Source of the DNA: an uncultured Caryophanales bacterium
GTDB taxonomy: Bacteria > Bacillota_I > Bacilli_A > RFN20 > CAG-826
Length of the DNA: 26,149 nt
Direction of reading: 5' to 3'
Assembly: GCA_937902735.1 (NCBI GenBank)
Contig: CALELS010000003.1
Span: 1 to 26,149, forward strand
The notes under the pieces were generated by a model. The model saw only the letters and a list, made by a program, of their open reading frames with translations. It ran no database searches and was not told the DNA's origin. Below are positions 15,075 through 23,071 of this stretch, in pieces. The position numbers were made by a program, and so were the translations under genes. The stretch's first letter is position 1, and the number at the start of each line of letters is the position of its first letter.

Positions 15075-18000
15075 GAGAAAACATAATTAAACTTATCGAA
15101 AACAACGATGCTGTTACCTCCCTTCTTGAGAAAAAAGGGAATTTTTGTGTTGATGATAATGTTGGAATTTCTCTTTTGGTTTCAGCCGCATTTAAAAAGA
15201 AACCATCTCGTTATTTGTTGTTAACATCATCTTTATACAATGCTCAAAATATAGCAAACTTTATATCTTCCTTGGTTGGAGAAGAGAATGTTGTCTTGTT
15301 TCCTAGTGATGACATTTTAAGATGCGAATTAGTCTCTGCATCAAAACAATTATTAGCGCAACGTATATACGCGCTTGCTGAATCTTTTAAAGAAGAAAAT
15401 AAAATATTTATCGCACACGCATCATCTTTATTGATGCCTTTATTAAATCCAAACGAATTTAGAGAACATATTAAAAAATTAAAAGTTGGTGGCACTTTAA
15501 ATGTTGAGAATTTTAAAAGAAAATTATTTGAAGAAGGGTATATAGCGGTTTCTAAAATAGATCAAAGTTTAGAATTTGCTTCACGCGGAGATATCTTAGA
15601 TATTTTTCCAGTTAATTATGAATATCCAATTAGAATTGAACTATTTGGTGATGAAATAGAATCAATAAGATTTTTTGATATACCAACTCAATCATCAATA
15701 AAAGAAGTAGATGAAGTTTTAGTGTTGCCTGCAAACGATTGCCTATTCAGTGATATTGAATTAAAAGCATTTCAAAATAATGTTGATAAGCAATTACTAA
15801 AAGATAAAGAAATACTAAATCCTGACGCTTACGAAAGACTCCAAATCACTACTTTAAACGATGTTAATAAAATTACAAATTTTGAAATTCACTCGAGGAC
15901 CTATAAGTATTTTAGATATATTAAGCAAAATGTTTCATCAATAATCGACTACATCAAACCCGATTATTTGATTGTGAATAATGCTCCTCAATTTGATACG
16001 ACTTGCGAATTTTTAATTAAAGAAAGTAGAGATTATTTTTCTTCATTATTTGAGGACGGAAAGCTAATGTCTAACTTAGAAATGTATCTACCTTACGAGT
16101 CGATATTTAAGGGTTGTCATCCAATCAAAACAGACCCATTCTATACAAATAAAAACGTTATCAAATTCGATACACATCCGATAGTTTTCTCGAAAAACAA
16201 TCTATCTAATATTGATATCATTATTCAGTCTTATTTATCCACCAACGACAAAGTTATTATTGCTTTATCAAATAAACAGCAAATTGAAACTGTCTCCTCC
16301 TATTTAAAAGATCAAAACATTGATTTTGAATTATCAGAAGATTTATCTTACGGAAATAAAAAACTTACCATTACTCTATTCCCATTAGAAGTAGGTTTTG
16401 AACTTCCTTCCTATAAAATATGTTTCATTTCTTCTAAAGAATTGTTTGGTTTTCAACATCATCCTTCTCAATATGTCTCTAGATATAAAGAAGCTCAATT
16501 AATTAAGAATTATGAAGAACTAAAACCTGGAGATTATGTTGTTCATGAACAATATGGAATAGGGAAATTTCTTGATATTCAAACAATTGAAATTAATGGA
16601 GTTCATACAGATTTTCTACATATTCAATACGCTGGGAATAATGTCATTTATATTCCTTTATCTCAATTTAGGATGGTAAGAAAATATGCTTCAAGGGAAG
16701 GAAGTGTACCAAAGCTTTCAAATCCAAATGGTAAAGAATGGGAAAAAACAAAATCTAAAATTAAAGAGAGAGTAAACGATTTAGCAGATCGCCTTTTCAA
16801 ACTTTATAGTGAACGAACAATGATTGAAGGGTTTGCTTTCCAAAAGGATGATGAACTGCAAGCGAATTTTGAAGCGAATTTTCCATATGAATTAACCGAT
16901 GATCAAATTAAAGCTACTAATGAAATAAAAGAAGATATGGAAAAACCAATAATAATGGACCGTCTTCTTTGCGGCGATGTTGGCTTTGGAAAAACTGAAG
17001 TTGCTTTCAGAGCAGTGTTCAAAGCAATATCAAGCGGAAAACAAGTCGCTTTCCTTTGTCCAACCACTCTTCTAGCAAGACAACATTATCAACTTGCTTT
17101 GGAAAGATTTAGAGGTTTTGGGATTAAGATAGCGCTCATTTCTAGACTTGTTAGTGATGCTGAACAAAGAAAAGCAATGAAAGAAATTGCTAATGGAACT
17201 ATTCATTTAATTATTGGAACTCATAGATTATTGTCAAAAGACTTTTCTTTTAAAGATTTAGGTCTTTTAGTTATTGATGAGGAACAACGTTTTGGTGTTG
17301 AACAAAAAGAAAAGATTAAAGAATTAAAACATAACATTGATGTATTATCTTTGTCTGCTACTCCTATTCCTAGAACTCTTCAATTATCTCTTATAGGAGT
17401 CAGACCTGTTTCTCAAATACAAACTGCTCCGATTGATAGAGTGACAACTCAAACATATGTAATGCCATATAATTTTGATATCGCAAAAGAACTTATGGAA
17501 CGCGAATTATCCCGCAGAGGTCAAGTATTTTATCTTCATAATGTGGTTGCAAGTATCTATCGAACCGCCGAATCAATTCAAAAAGCAATACCTAAAGCAG
17601 TAGTTGGAGTTGTTCATGGACAAATGGATAAAGAAGCTGTTGATGAAACAATGGAGAGATTTTATAACGGAGAAATTGATATCCTCGTAGCAACTTCCAT
17701 CATTGAAAATGGAATTGATGTGCCAAATGCCAATCTAATAATTGTTGAAGAAGCTGATACCTTTGGTTTATCTCAACTTTATCAAATCAAAGGTAGAGTT
17801 GGGCGTTCAAATAGAATTGCTTATGCCTATTTATTTTATAGAGAAGCAAAAACGTTAAATAATGCTGCGCAGAAAAGATTAAAAGCTATTCAAGATTTTG
17901 CTGAACTTGGTAGCGGATTTAAGATTGCGCAAAGAGATTTGATGATTCGTGGAGCGGGTGATATCTTGGGTTCAGAACAAGCGGGTTTTATCGATTCAGT

Positions 18001-18532
18001 TGGACTAGATTTGTATCTCAAACTTTTAAATGAAGTAATTGAAGAAAAGAAGACAGGAAAGCCAGTTGAAGCTCCTCGACCAGCAAAGATGTTTAATATT
18101 GATGCTTATATTCCAGATAGTTATGCATCAAAAGATGACAAGATTGAACTATATCAACAAATAGATGAATGTAAGTCTGAAAAAGAGTTAAAAGAAATCA
18201 AGAAAAAGATTCGTGATATTTATGGACGAATTCCTGATGAAGTTACGATGCTTTTAAAAACAAAATTGATTGATATCTACATTACTTATGAAGAATTTGA
18301 TGATGTAAAAGAGTATTCAACTTCAATTGAAATAGTTTTCTCAAAAAAGTTTTCTTCAATCAATGGAATGGGTCCATTAATGTTTGAAGTTTTAGAACCA
18401 TACATTGAAAAAGTTACGTTAACTTATATTAATAAAATTTTGATGTTGCGTTTTAAAAAAGAAGGAAATTGGTTAAAAGATTTAGAAGTTATCTTAGAAT
18501 GTCTCGATAAACTCTATAAGAAACACAAATAG
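15071..18532 (+). CDS. mfd: transcription-repair coupling factor Mfd, probable CTG start
   Basis: Mfd removes RNA polymerase stalled at DNA lesions and recruits the UvrABC repair system. Domains in order: UvrB-like N-terminal module, RNA polymerase-interacting CarD-like domain (ELKPGDYVVHEQYGIGKF), RecG-like helicase with Walker A GDVGFGKTE, DEEQ box, SATPIPRTLQ and QIKGRVGRS, and the C-terminal TRCF domain. The first usable TTG is at 15176, but the same frame is open back to 15071 and encodes a convincing Mfd N-terminus (RENIIKLIENND and onward). An in-frame TAA at 15068 blocks any earlier start. The only near-cognate codon at that edge is CTG at 15071, overlapping the pth TGA as CTGA. From there the protein is 1153 residues, close to the usual 1150-1180. 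Confidence 0.93.
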   Translation: MRENIIKLIENNDAVTSLLEKKGNFCVDDNVGISLLVSAAFKKKPSRYLLLTSSLYNAQNIANFISSLVGEENVVLFPSDDILRCELVSASKQLLAQRIYALAESFKEENKIFIAHASSLLMPLLNPNEFREHIKKLKVGGTLNVENFKRKLFEEGYIAVSKIDQSLEFASRGDILDIFPVNYEYPIRIELFGDEIESIRFFDIPTQSSIKEVDEVLVLPANDCLFSDIELKAFQNNVDKQLLKDKEILNPDAYERLQITTLNDVNKITNFEIHSRTYKYFRYIKQNVSSIIDYIKPDYLIVNNAPQFDTTCEFLIKESRDYFSSLFEDGKLMSNLEMYLPYESIFKGCHPIKTDPFYTNKNVIKFDTHPIVFSKNNLSNIDIIIQSYLSTNDKVIIALSNKQQIETVSSYLKDQNIDFELSEDLSYGNKKLTITLFPLEVGFELPSYKICFISSKELFGFQHHPSQYVSRYKEAQLIKNYEELKPGDYVVHEQYGIGKFLDIQTIEINGVHTDFLHIQYAGNNVIYIPLSQFRMVRKYASREGSVPKLSNPNGKEWEKTKSKIKERVNDLADRLFKLYSERTMIEGFAFQKDDELQANFEANFPYELTDDQIKATNEIKEDMEKPIIMDRLLCGDVGFGKTEVAFRAVFKAISSGKQVAFLCPTTLLARQHYQLALERFRGFGIKIALISRLVSDAEQRKAMKEIANGTIHLIIGTHRLLSKDFSFKDLGLLVIDEEQRFGVEQKEKIKELKHNIDVLSLSATPIPRTLQLSLIGVRPVSQIQTAPIDRVTTQTYVMPYNFDIAKELMERELSRRGQVFYLHNVVASIYRTAESIQKAIPKAVVGVVHGQMDKEAVDETMERFYNGEIDILVATSIIENGIDVPNANLIIVEEADTFGLSQLYQIKGRVGRSNRIAYAYLFYREAKTLNNAAQKRLKAIQDFAELGSGFKIAQRDLMIRGAGDILGSEQAGFIDSVGLDLYLKLLNEVIEEKKTGKPVEAPRPAKMFNIDAYIPDSYASKDDKIELYQQIDECKSEKELKEIKKKIRDIYGRIPDEVTMLLKTKLIDIYITYEEFDDVKEYSTSIEIVFSKKFSSINGMGPLMFEVLEPYIEKVTLTYINKILMLRFKKEGNWLKDLEVILECLDKLYKKHK

Positions 18533-18545
18533 AGGAGCGAATTAG

Positions 18546-18581
18546 TTGATAAACTCGAAAATAAAAATATAATATTTTCGA
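18546..18581 (+). promoter_or_regulatory. tilS promoter overlapped by an inverted repeat
   Basis: TTGATA at 18546-18551 and TATAAT at 18568-18573, spaced 16 bp, form a good promoter. The inverted repeat TCGAAAAT (18555-18562) and ATTTTCGA (18574-18581), separated by 11 bp, brackets the -10 box. It might be an operator or a weak mfd transcription end; it lacks a T-tract. Confidence 0.55.
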
Positions 18582-18595
18582 TAGAGATAATAATT

Positions 18596-19834
18596 ATGAC
18601 GACAATGTTCAATTATCCAATAGATAAAAACGCTACATATCTTTTAGCGTGTTCGTTTGGCCCAGATTCAATGGCCTTATTTGATATGCTTTTAAAAGCC
18701 GAAGCTCGTATTGTTTGCTGCCATGTAAATTATCACAAAAGAGGCGAACAAAGTGATTACGAGGAAAACGAACTTAGAAAATATTGCCAAGAACACAATG
18801 TAATTTTCGAATGTTTAGACGCAAGAACACTGAAAGAAACTGGTAATTTTCAAGAATGGGCTCGTGAAGTTAGATACATGTTTTTCTCACAAATGTATGT
18901 GAAATATAACGCAAAAGGTCTATTTGTTGCTCATCAACAAGATGACATGATTGAAACATATATTCTTCAAAGAAGAAGGGAAGGTCGTGTTGCTGAATAC
19001 GGAATGAAAGAAGAATCATATAATCGAGGAATGAAGGTTATTAGGCCACTTCTTAAATATAAAAAAGGTGAACTAGCCTTCTATGATCGCGAAAACAAAG
19101 TTCCATTTTCTATCGATGTTTCTAATCTTTCGGATAAATATGTTCGAAATCAAATTAGACATGAAATCATCGAAAAATTGTCTGAAACCGATCGTGAACT
19201 TTATATGCAACAAATCAAGCGTGATAACAATGAGCTTGAAGAAATAAAACGCGAACTTGAACACAAAATTGATTTTGATGAAACGCTCGATATTAGATCT
19301 TTAATTTCGCTCAATAAACTCGAATTTAGAGAGGCCATTATTCGCTTCGCATCTACTTTAGGTAACCATGTTGATATATCTCAAGGACAATTAGACGAAA
19401 TCCGTAAGATGTGTTTAAGCAAGAAACCTAACTTAGTAATGAAACTTGGTGAAGGTGTCTATCTTGTTCGTGAATACGATGTTTTAGTAATGATGGATTC
19501 TCTTAATGGTAAAGAATATTCATATATTATGAATAAACCGGATAAATTATCCACTAAAGAATTTGATATTGATTTCTCAATGGGAGCTGATGATAGACAT
19601 ATTTATGCCTCTAATTATCCAATCACTATAAGAAACGCCTATGAAGATGATATGTACTTTGTAGGTTCAAATAATTGCTCGGTTAGGAGAGTGTTTATTG
19701 ATTGGAAAATGCCTGCTAGACTTAGAAAAGTCTGGCCTGTAATTGTTGATAAGACAGGAAAAGTAATCTATATCCCTCGTTATCGTAAAAATTTTCAAGA
19801 TAATCACAAATCAAAATTTGTAATTAAGTTATAA
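18596..19834 (+). CDS. tilS: tRNA(Ile)-lysidine synthase
   Basis: TilS attaches lysine to C34 of the AUA-reading tRNA-Ile, using ATP, so that the tRNA reads AUA and is charged with isoleucine. The 412-residue protein has a PP-loop ATPase motif near the N-terminus, SFGPDS at residues 20-25, a family-type HQQDDMIETY motif, and a C-terminal tRNA-binding half ending in WPVIVDKTGKVIYIPRYR. The usual motif is SGGxDS; here phenylalanine replaces the first glycine. The ATG at 18596 is used; a second ATG is three codons on. The ribosome binding site is weak. ftsH follows, as in Bacillus, but the hpt gene normally between them is absent here. Confidence 0.93.
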   Translation: MTTMFNYPIDKNATYLLACSFGPDSMALFDMLLKAEARIVCCHVNYHKRGEQSDYEENELRKYCQEHNVIFECLDARTLKETGNFQEWAREVRYMFFSQMYVKYNAKGLFVAHQQDDMIETYILQRRREGRVAEYGMKEESYNRGMKVIRPLLKYKKGELAFYDRENKVPFSIDVSNLSDKYVRNQIRHEIIEKLSETDRELYMQQIKRDNNELEEIKRELEHKIDFDETLDIRSLISLNKLEFREAIIRFASTLGNHVDISQGQLDEIRKMCLSKKPNLVMKLGEGVYLVREYDVLVMMDSLNGKEYSYIMNKPDKLSTKEFDIDFSMGADDRHIYASNYPITIRNAYEDDMYFVGSNNCSVRRVFIDWKMPARLRKVWPVIVDKTGKVIYIPRYRKNFQDNHKSKFVIKL

Positions 19835-19844
19835 TTTCTCACAC

Positions 19845-19886
19845 TTTTCAAAATTTATATCATTTTTGAAAACTTACCTATATAAT
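19845..19886 (+). promoter_or_regulatory. possible ftsH promoter with inverted repeat
   Basis: TATAAT at 19881-19886 is a plausible -10 box, but no good -35 box lies at the right spacing. Just upstream, TTTTCAAAA (19845-19853) and TTTTGAAAA (19864-19872) form a perfect 9-base inverted repeat with a 10-bp spacer. The repeat lacks a T-tract, so it is a poor terminator and could be a regulatory site or the end of the tilS transcript. It does not resemble CIRCE. The 109-bp gap holds nothing else I recognise. Confidence 0.4.
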
Positions 19887-19943
19887 TACATAAAAATCGC
19901 TAATCAATTTAAAACATTAATAAATTAATAAGGAGGACAAAAC

Positions 19944-21998
19944 ATGGACAACGAACAAAAACCACGTCGAAGTATACTTGGTCTTATTCTCCCATATATC
20001 TTAATTGCTGCAGTAATCGGCTTTTTTGCCTGGTTCATTATTTCTAAATATGTAGGAAAGCCAACTTATTGGTATGCTGATACATTAGATAACAAACTCG
20101 AAGAATACGATATTGTTACAGCTCAAGTTTATAACAAAGATGTTGTAACTACAGTAACTGGTAAAGCTATTGGTAAAGACGGAAAATCCATTAAATACGA
20201 ATTTACCATTGATACATTCCAATACCGCGACTCATTTGATACAAATAATGATGGTGTAGTCGATCATGCATCTTACCGTTCGATGTTAATTGAAAATGTT
20301 GCAACTTATAAAGCTGCTCATAGTTTAAGTGATGATCAATGTTATGTAAGTGAAAATTTTGCTTTTGATACACCATGGTATGAAACATGGGGCCCAACTT
20401 TAGTAACCGCTGGGGTAACAATTCTATTAGGAGGATTCTTATTCTTTAGACTTACAAAGACAGTTGGAAGAGAAAATACAAGAGCAATGGATTTTGGTAA
20501 ATCACGTGCTAGAAGAGTCGAAAAGAGCAAAGTCAAATTTGATGATGTTGCTGGTTGTGACGAAGAAAAAGCTGAGATGGTTGAAATTGTTGATTACCTA
20601 AAAGACCCTAAGAAATTCACTAAATATGGTGCAAAACTCCCAAGAGGCATTCTCCTTGTTGGTCAACCAGGCACTGGTAAAACTTTACTTGCTAAAGCAG
20701 TTGCTGGTGAAGCTGGTGTTCCATTTTATTCAATTTCTGGATCCGACTTTGTTGAAATGTTTGTTGGTGTTGGTGCTGGACGTGTTAGAGACATGTTTAG
20801 AACTGCTAAACAAAACGCTCCATGTCTTGTCTTTATCGATGAAATTGATGCTGTTGGTAGACAAAGAGGCGCTGGTTTAGGTGGTGGAAACGATGAAAGA
20901 GAGCAAACTCTCAATCAACTTTTAGTTGAAATGGATGGTTTTGAAGATAATTCTGGAATCATTGTTATCGCTGCTACAAACCGTGATGATGTTCTTGATC
21001 CAGCTTTATTAAGAGCGGGTCGTTTTGATAGAACAATTACCGTTTCACTTCCAGATAAAGCAGGTCGTGAAGCAATCTTCAAAGTTCATTCAAGAAATAA
21101 AACCCTTGCTAATGATATTGATTTTGCAGGACTTGCAAAACGCACAGTTGGTTTCTCTGGTGCTGATATTGAAAATATTATGAATGAAGCCGCTATTTTA
21201 GCGGTTCGTAACAATGAAGCAGCGATTACAATGGCTGATATTGATGAAGCGATTGACCGTAGAATTGCTGGTCCAGCCAAGTCTTCAAAAGGTATGAACG
21301 ATGCTGAAAGAAAGCAAGTCGCATATCACGAAGCAGGTCATGCAATTATCGGATTAAAGCTTAAGAACTCTGATAAAGTTCAAAAAATTACTATTATTCC
21401 AAGGGGAAGAACTGGTGGTCATGTTCTTATGACTCCAGAAGAAGATAGATTCCTTCTTTCGCAAAGTGAACTTGAAGCAAGAATCGTTGGTTACCTTGGT
21501 GGTAGATCTTCTGAAGAAATATTCTTCAAAGATGTTTCCACTGGTGCTTCAAACGATATCGAAGTTGCAACACGTATCGCAAGGCTTATGGTTACTGAAT
21601 ACGGTATGTCTTCACTTGGACCTATCCAATATGAAAGAGATACAGGTAGTGTCTTCCTAGGAAGAGACTATACTTCTACTCAAAAGAATTTCTCTACTCA
21701 AATCGCTTATGAAATCGATACTGAGGTTAGAAAGATTATTGATAAAGCCCACAAGGAAGCTTTAAAAATCATTAACGATAATAAGGATGATGTCATTTTA
21801 ATTGCTGAAACTCTTTTAGAGAATGAAACAATTACTGCTGAACAAATCGACTATTTGTTAAAAAATCGTAAGCTTCCAGGAACAGAAGAGAAAAAAGTTG
21901 TTGAGGTTGAAACTAAAGAGGTTAAAGAAGAAAAAATTGTAGAAGTTAAAAAACCTCGTGGAAGAAAACCAAAAACTCCAACTACTGAAGAAAAATAG
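19944..21998 (+). CDS. ftsH: ATP-dependent zinc metalloprotease FtsH
   Basis: FtsH is a membrane-anchored AAA+ protease that degrades misassembled membrane proteins and some regulators. The 684-residue protein has a first membrane segment at about 14-34, an extracytoplasmic domain of roughly 115 residues, and a second membrane segment near 150-170. The AAA domain has Walker A GQPGTGKT (240-247), Walker B FIDEIDAVG and the second region of homology ending DPALLRAGRFDR; the zinc site is HEAGH (462-466). The C-terminus carries a Lys/Glu-rich tail ending PRGRKPKTPTTEEK, probably disordered. AAGGAGG at 19930-19936 is an excellent ribosome binding site. A terminator follows directly. Confidence 0.97.
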   Translation: MDNEQKPRRSILGLILPYILIAAVIGFFAWFIISKYVGKPTYWYADTLDNKLEEYDIVTAQVYNKDVVTTVTGKAIGKDGKSIKYEFTIDTFQYRDSFDTNNDGVVDHASYRSMLIENVATYKAAHSLSDDQCYVSENFAFDTPWYETWGPTLVTAGVTILLGGFLFFRLTKTVGRENTRAMDFGKSRARRVEKSKVKFDDVAGCDEEKAEMVEIVDYLKDPKKFTKYGAKLPRGILLVGQPGTGKTLLAKAVAGEAGVPFYSISGSDFVEMFVGVGAGRVRDMFRTAKQNAPCLVFIDEIDAVGRQRGAGLGGGNDEREQTLNQLLVEMDGFEDNSGIIVIAATNRDDVLDPALLRAGRFDRTITVSLPDKAGREAIFKVHSRNKTLANDIDFAGLAKRTVGFSGADIENIMNEAAILAVRNNEAAITMADIDEAIDRRIAGPAKSSKGMNDAERKQVAYHEAGHAIIGLKLKNSDKVQKITIIPRGRTGGHVLMTPEEDRFLLSQSELEARIVGYLGGRSSEEIFFKDVSTGASNDIEVATRIARLMVTEYGMSSLGPIQYERDTGSVFLGRDYTSTQKNFSTQIAYEIDTEVRKIIDKAHKEALKIINDNKDDVILIAETLLENETITAEQIDYLLKNRKLPGTEEKKVVEVETKEVKEEKIVEVKKPRGRKPKTPTTEEK

Positions 21999-22004
21999 TT
22001 TTAT

Positions 22005-22027
22005 GGGAGATTTAATCTCCCTTTTTT
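22005..22027 (+). terminator. terminator after ftsH
   Basis: GGGAGA (22005-22010) pairs with TCTCCC (22016-22021), with a further T-A pair inside, followed by six T. It begins 7 bases after the ftsH stop and ends 3 bases before the dusB ATG. Confidence 0.88.
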
Positions 22028-22029
22028 GT

Positions 22030-23001
22030 ATGTTCAAAATAGGAAATATTGAGATTAAAGGAAAAGTTGTACTTGGGCCAATGGCTGGAGTCACATCTTT
22101 AGCATACCGTGATTTTATGAAGCCATTTGGAGTTGCCTTATCTGTAACAGAGATGGTTTCAGCATCAGGTATCATTTATGATAATCAAAAAACTTTTGAA
22201 TATATTAAAACATCATCTTTAGATCACCCTGTTGCTATTCAATTGTTTGATTCTGATGAACACAAGATAGTTAAAGCAATGGAAATAATTTCTAAAAGTG
22301 GTGTCGAATTTGAAATGTTAGATATTAATTTGGGCTGCCCAGTTCCAAAAGTCACTGATGCTGGTGCGGGTTCAAAACTACTCAAAGATCCTAAGCGATT
22401 ATATGAATATATGGCGTTTGTGGTGGAAAATTCACCAAAACCAGTCACCGCTAAAATACGTTTAGGATGGGACAACAATTCTATTAATGTTATCGAAAAC
22501 GTAAAGGTATTAGAGAAGGCTGGGGTTGCTGCAATTGCGATACATGCAAGAACTGCTAAGCAAATGTATGAAGGCCAACCTGATTACGAAGCGATTAGAA
22601 ACCTTCGCGATTCAATGAATATACCATTAATTGTTTCAGGAAATATTTTTAGTTTGGAAGATGCGAAAAAAGCGGTTGAGATTACTCATGCTGATGCTGT
22701 TATGGTGGCAAGAGGTGGTATAGGAAATCCCAATTTGATAAAACAAATTAATGATTACTTTGAAGCTGGAAAATTTGTTGAACCTTTATTAATAAAGGAC
22801 AACATAAAATTAATGCTTCAATATGTTGATATGTTAATTAAAGAAAAAGGTGAGTTTAGAGCAATGAAAATTGCGCGAGGAATCATCCCAAAATTCTTTA
22901 ATTCATATCCAAATACGAAGCAAATAAAAAATGAGATAGCCCAAAACATTGTTACTAAAAACGACTTACTCACAATTCTTAAAAATCATGATTTGATATA
23001 A
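22030..23001 (+). CDS. dusB: tRNA-dihydrouridine synthase, DusB-like
   Basis: Dus enzymes reduce specific uridines in tRNA to dihydrouridine with FMN and NADPH. From the ATG at 22030 the protein is 323 residues, starting MFKIGNIEIKGKVVLGPMAGVT. Conserved parts seen are the FMN-site opening LGPMAGVT, the catalytic cysteine in NLGCPV (C103), KIRLGWD, IAIHARTAKQMY with the FMN/tRNA-site histidine, and MVARGGIGNP near the second FMN phosphate site. An in-frame ATG at 22003 would read through the ftsH terminator stem and is less likely. There is no ribosome binding site before 22030, only the terminator T-tract. Assignment among Dus subfamilies rests on resemblance to the Firmicutes DusB group and is less certain than the family. 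Confidence 0.9.
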   Translation: MFKIGNIEIKGKVVLGPMAGVTSLAYRDFMKPFGVALSVTEMVSASGIIYDNQKTFEYIKTSSLDHPVAIQLFDSDEHKIVKAMEIISKSGVEFEMLDINLGCPVPKVTDAGAGSKLLKDPKRLYEYMAFVVENSPKPVTAKIRLGWDNNSINVIENVKVLEKAGVAAIAIHARTAKQMYEGQPDYEAIRNLRDSMNIPLIVSGNIFSLEDAKKAVEITHADAVMVARGGIGNPNLIKQINDYFEAGKFVEPLLIKDNIKLMLQYVDMLIKEKGEFRAMKIARGIIPKFFNSYPNTKQIKNEIAQNIVTKNDLLTILKNHDLI

Positions 23002-23015
23002 ATATTTATTCAAAT

Positions 23016-23043
23016 AATCCCGTTGATAATCAATGGGATTTTT
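23016..23043 (+). terminator. terminator after dusB
   Basis: An 11-bp stem with one G-T pair (23016-23026 with 23030-23040; outer AATCCC/GGGATT, inner TTGA/TCAA) closes a 3-base loop and runs into five T. It also contains the likely -35 box of the lysS promoter. Confidence 0.88.
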
Positions 23044-23052
23044 GTGTATACT
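23023..23052 (+). promoter_or_regulatory. lysS promoter embedded in the dusB terminator
   Basis: TTGATA at 23023-23028 and TATACT at 23047-23052 are 18 bp apart. The -35 box lies in the inner stem and loop of the preceding terminator. Transcription would start near 23059, about 13 bases before the lysS ATG. Confidence 0.6.
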
Positions 23053-23071
23053 ATTTGCCGAGGTTATGTCT

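Noticed and set aside
15176..15178. TTG start for mfd
   Set aside because: It removes about 35 conserved-looking residues that are encoded in frame immediately upstream and leaves a 100-base gap after pth.
18531..18572. Eight-codon leader peptide after mfd (AGAGGAG then TTG)
   Set aside because: It is very short, overlaps the tilS promoter and has no notable codon content; a chance match is more likely.
23033..23071. Earlier lysS starts at 23033 and 23066
   Set aside because: The first lies within a terminator stem and promoter; the second is only 2 bases from the GAGG ribosome binding site.
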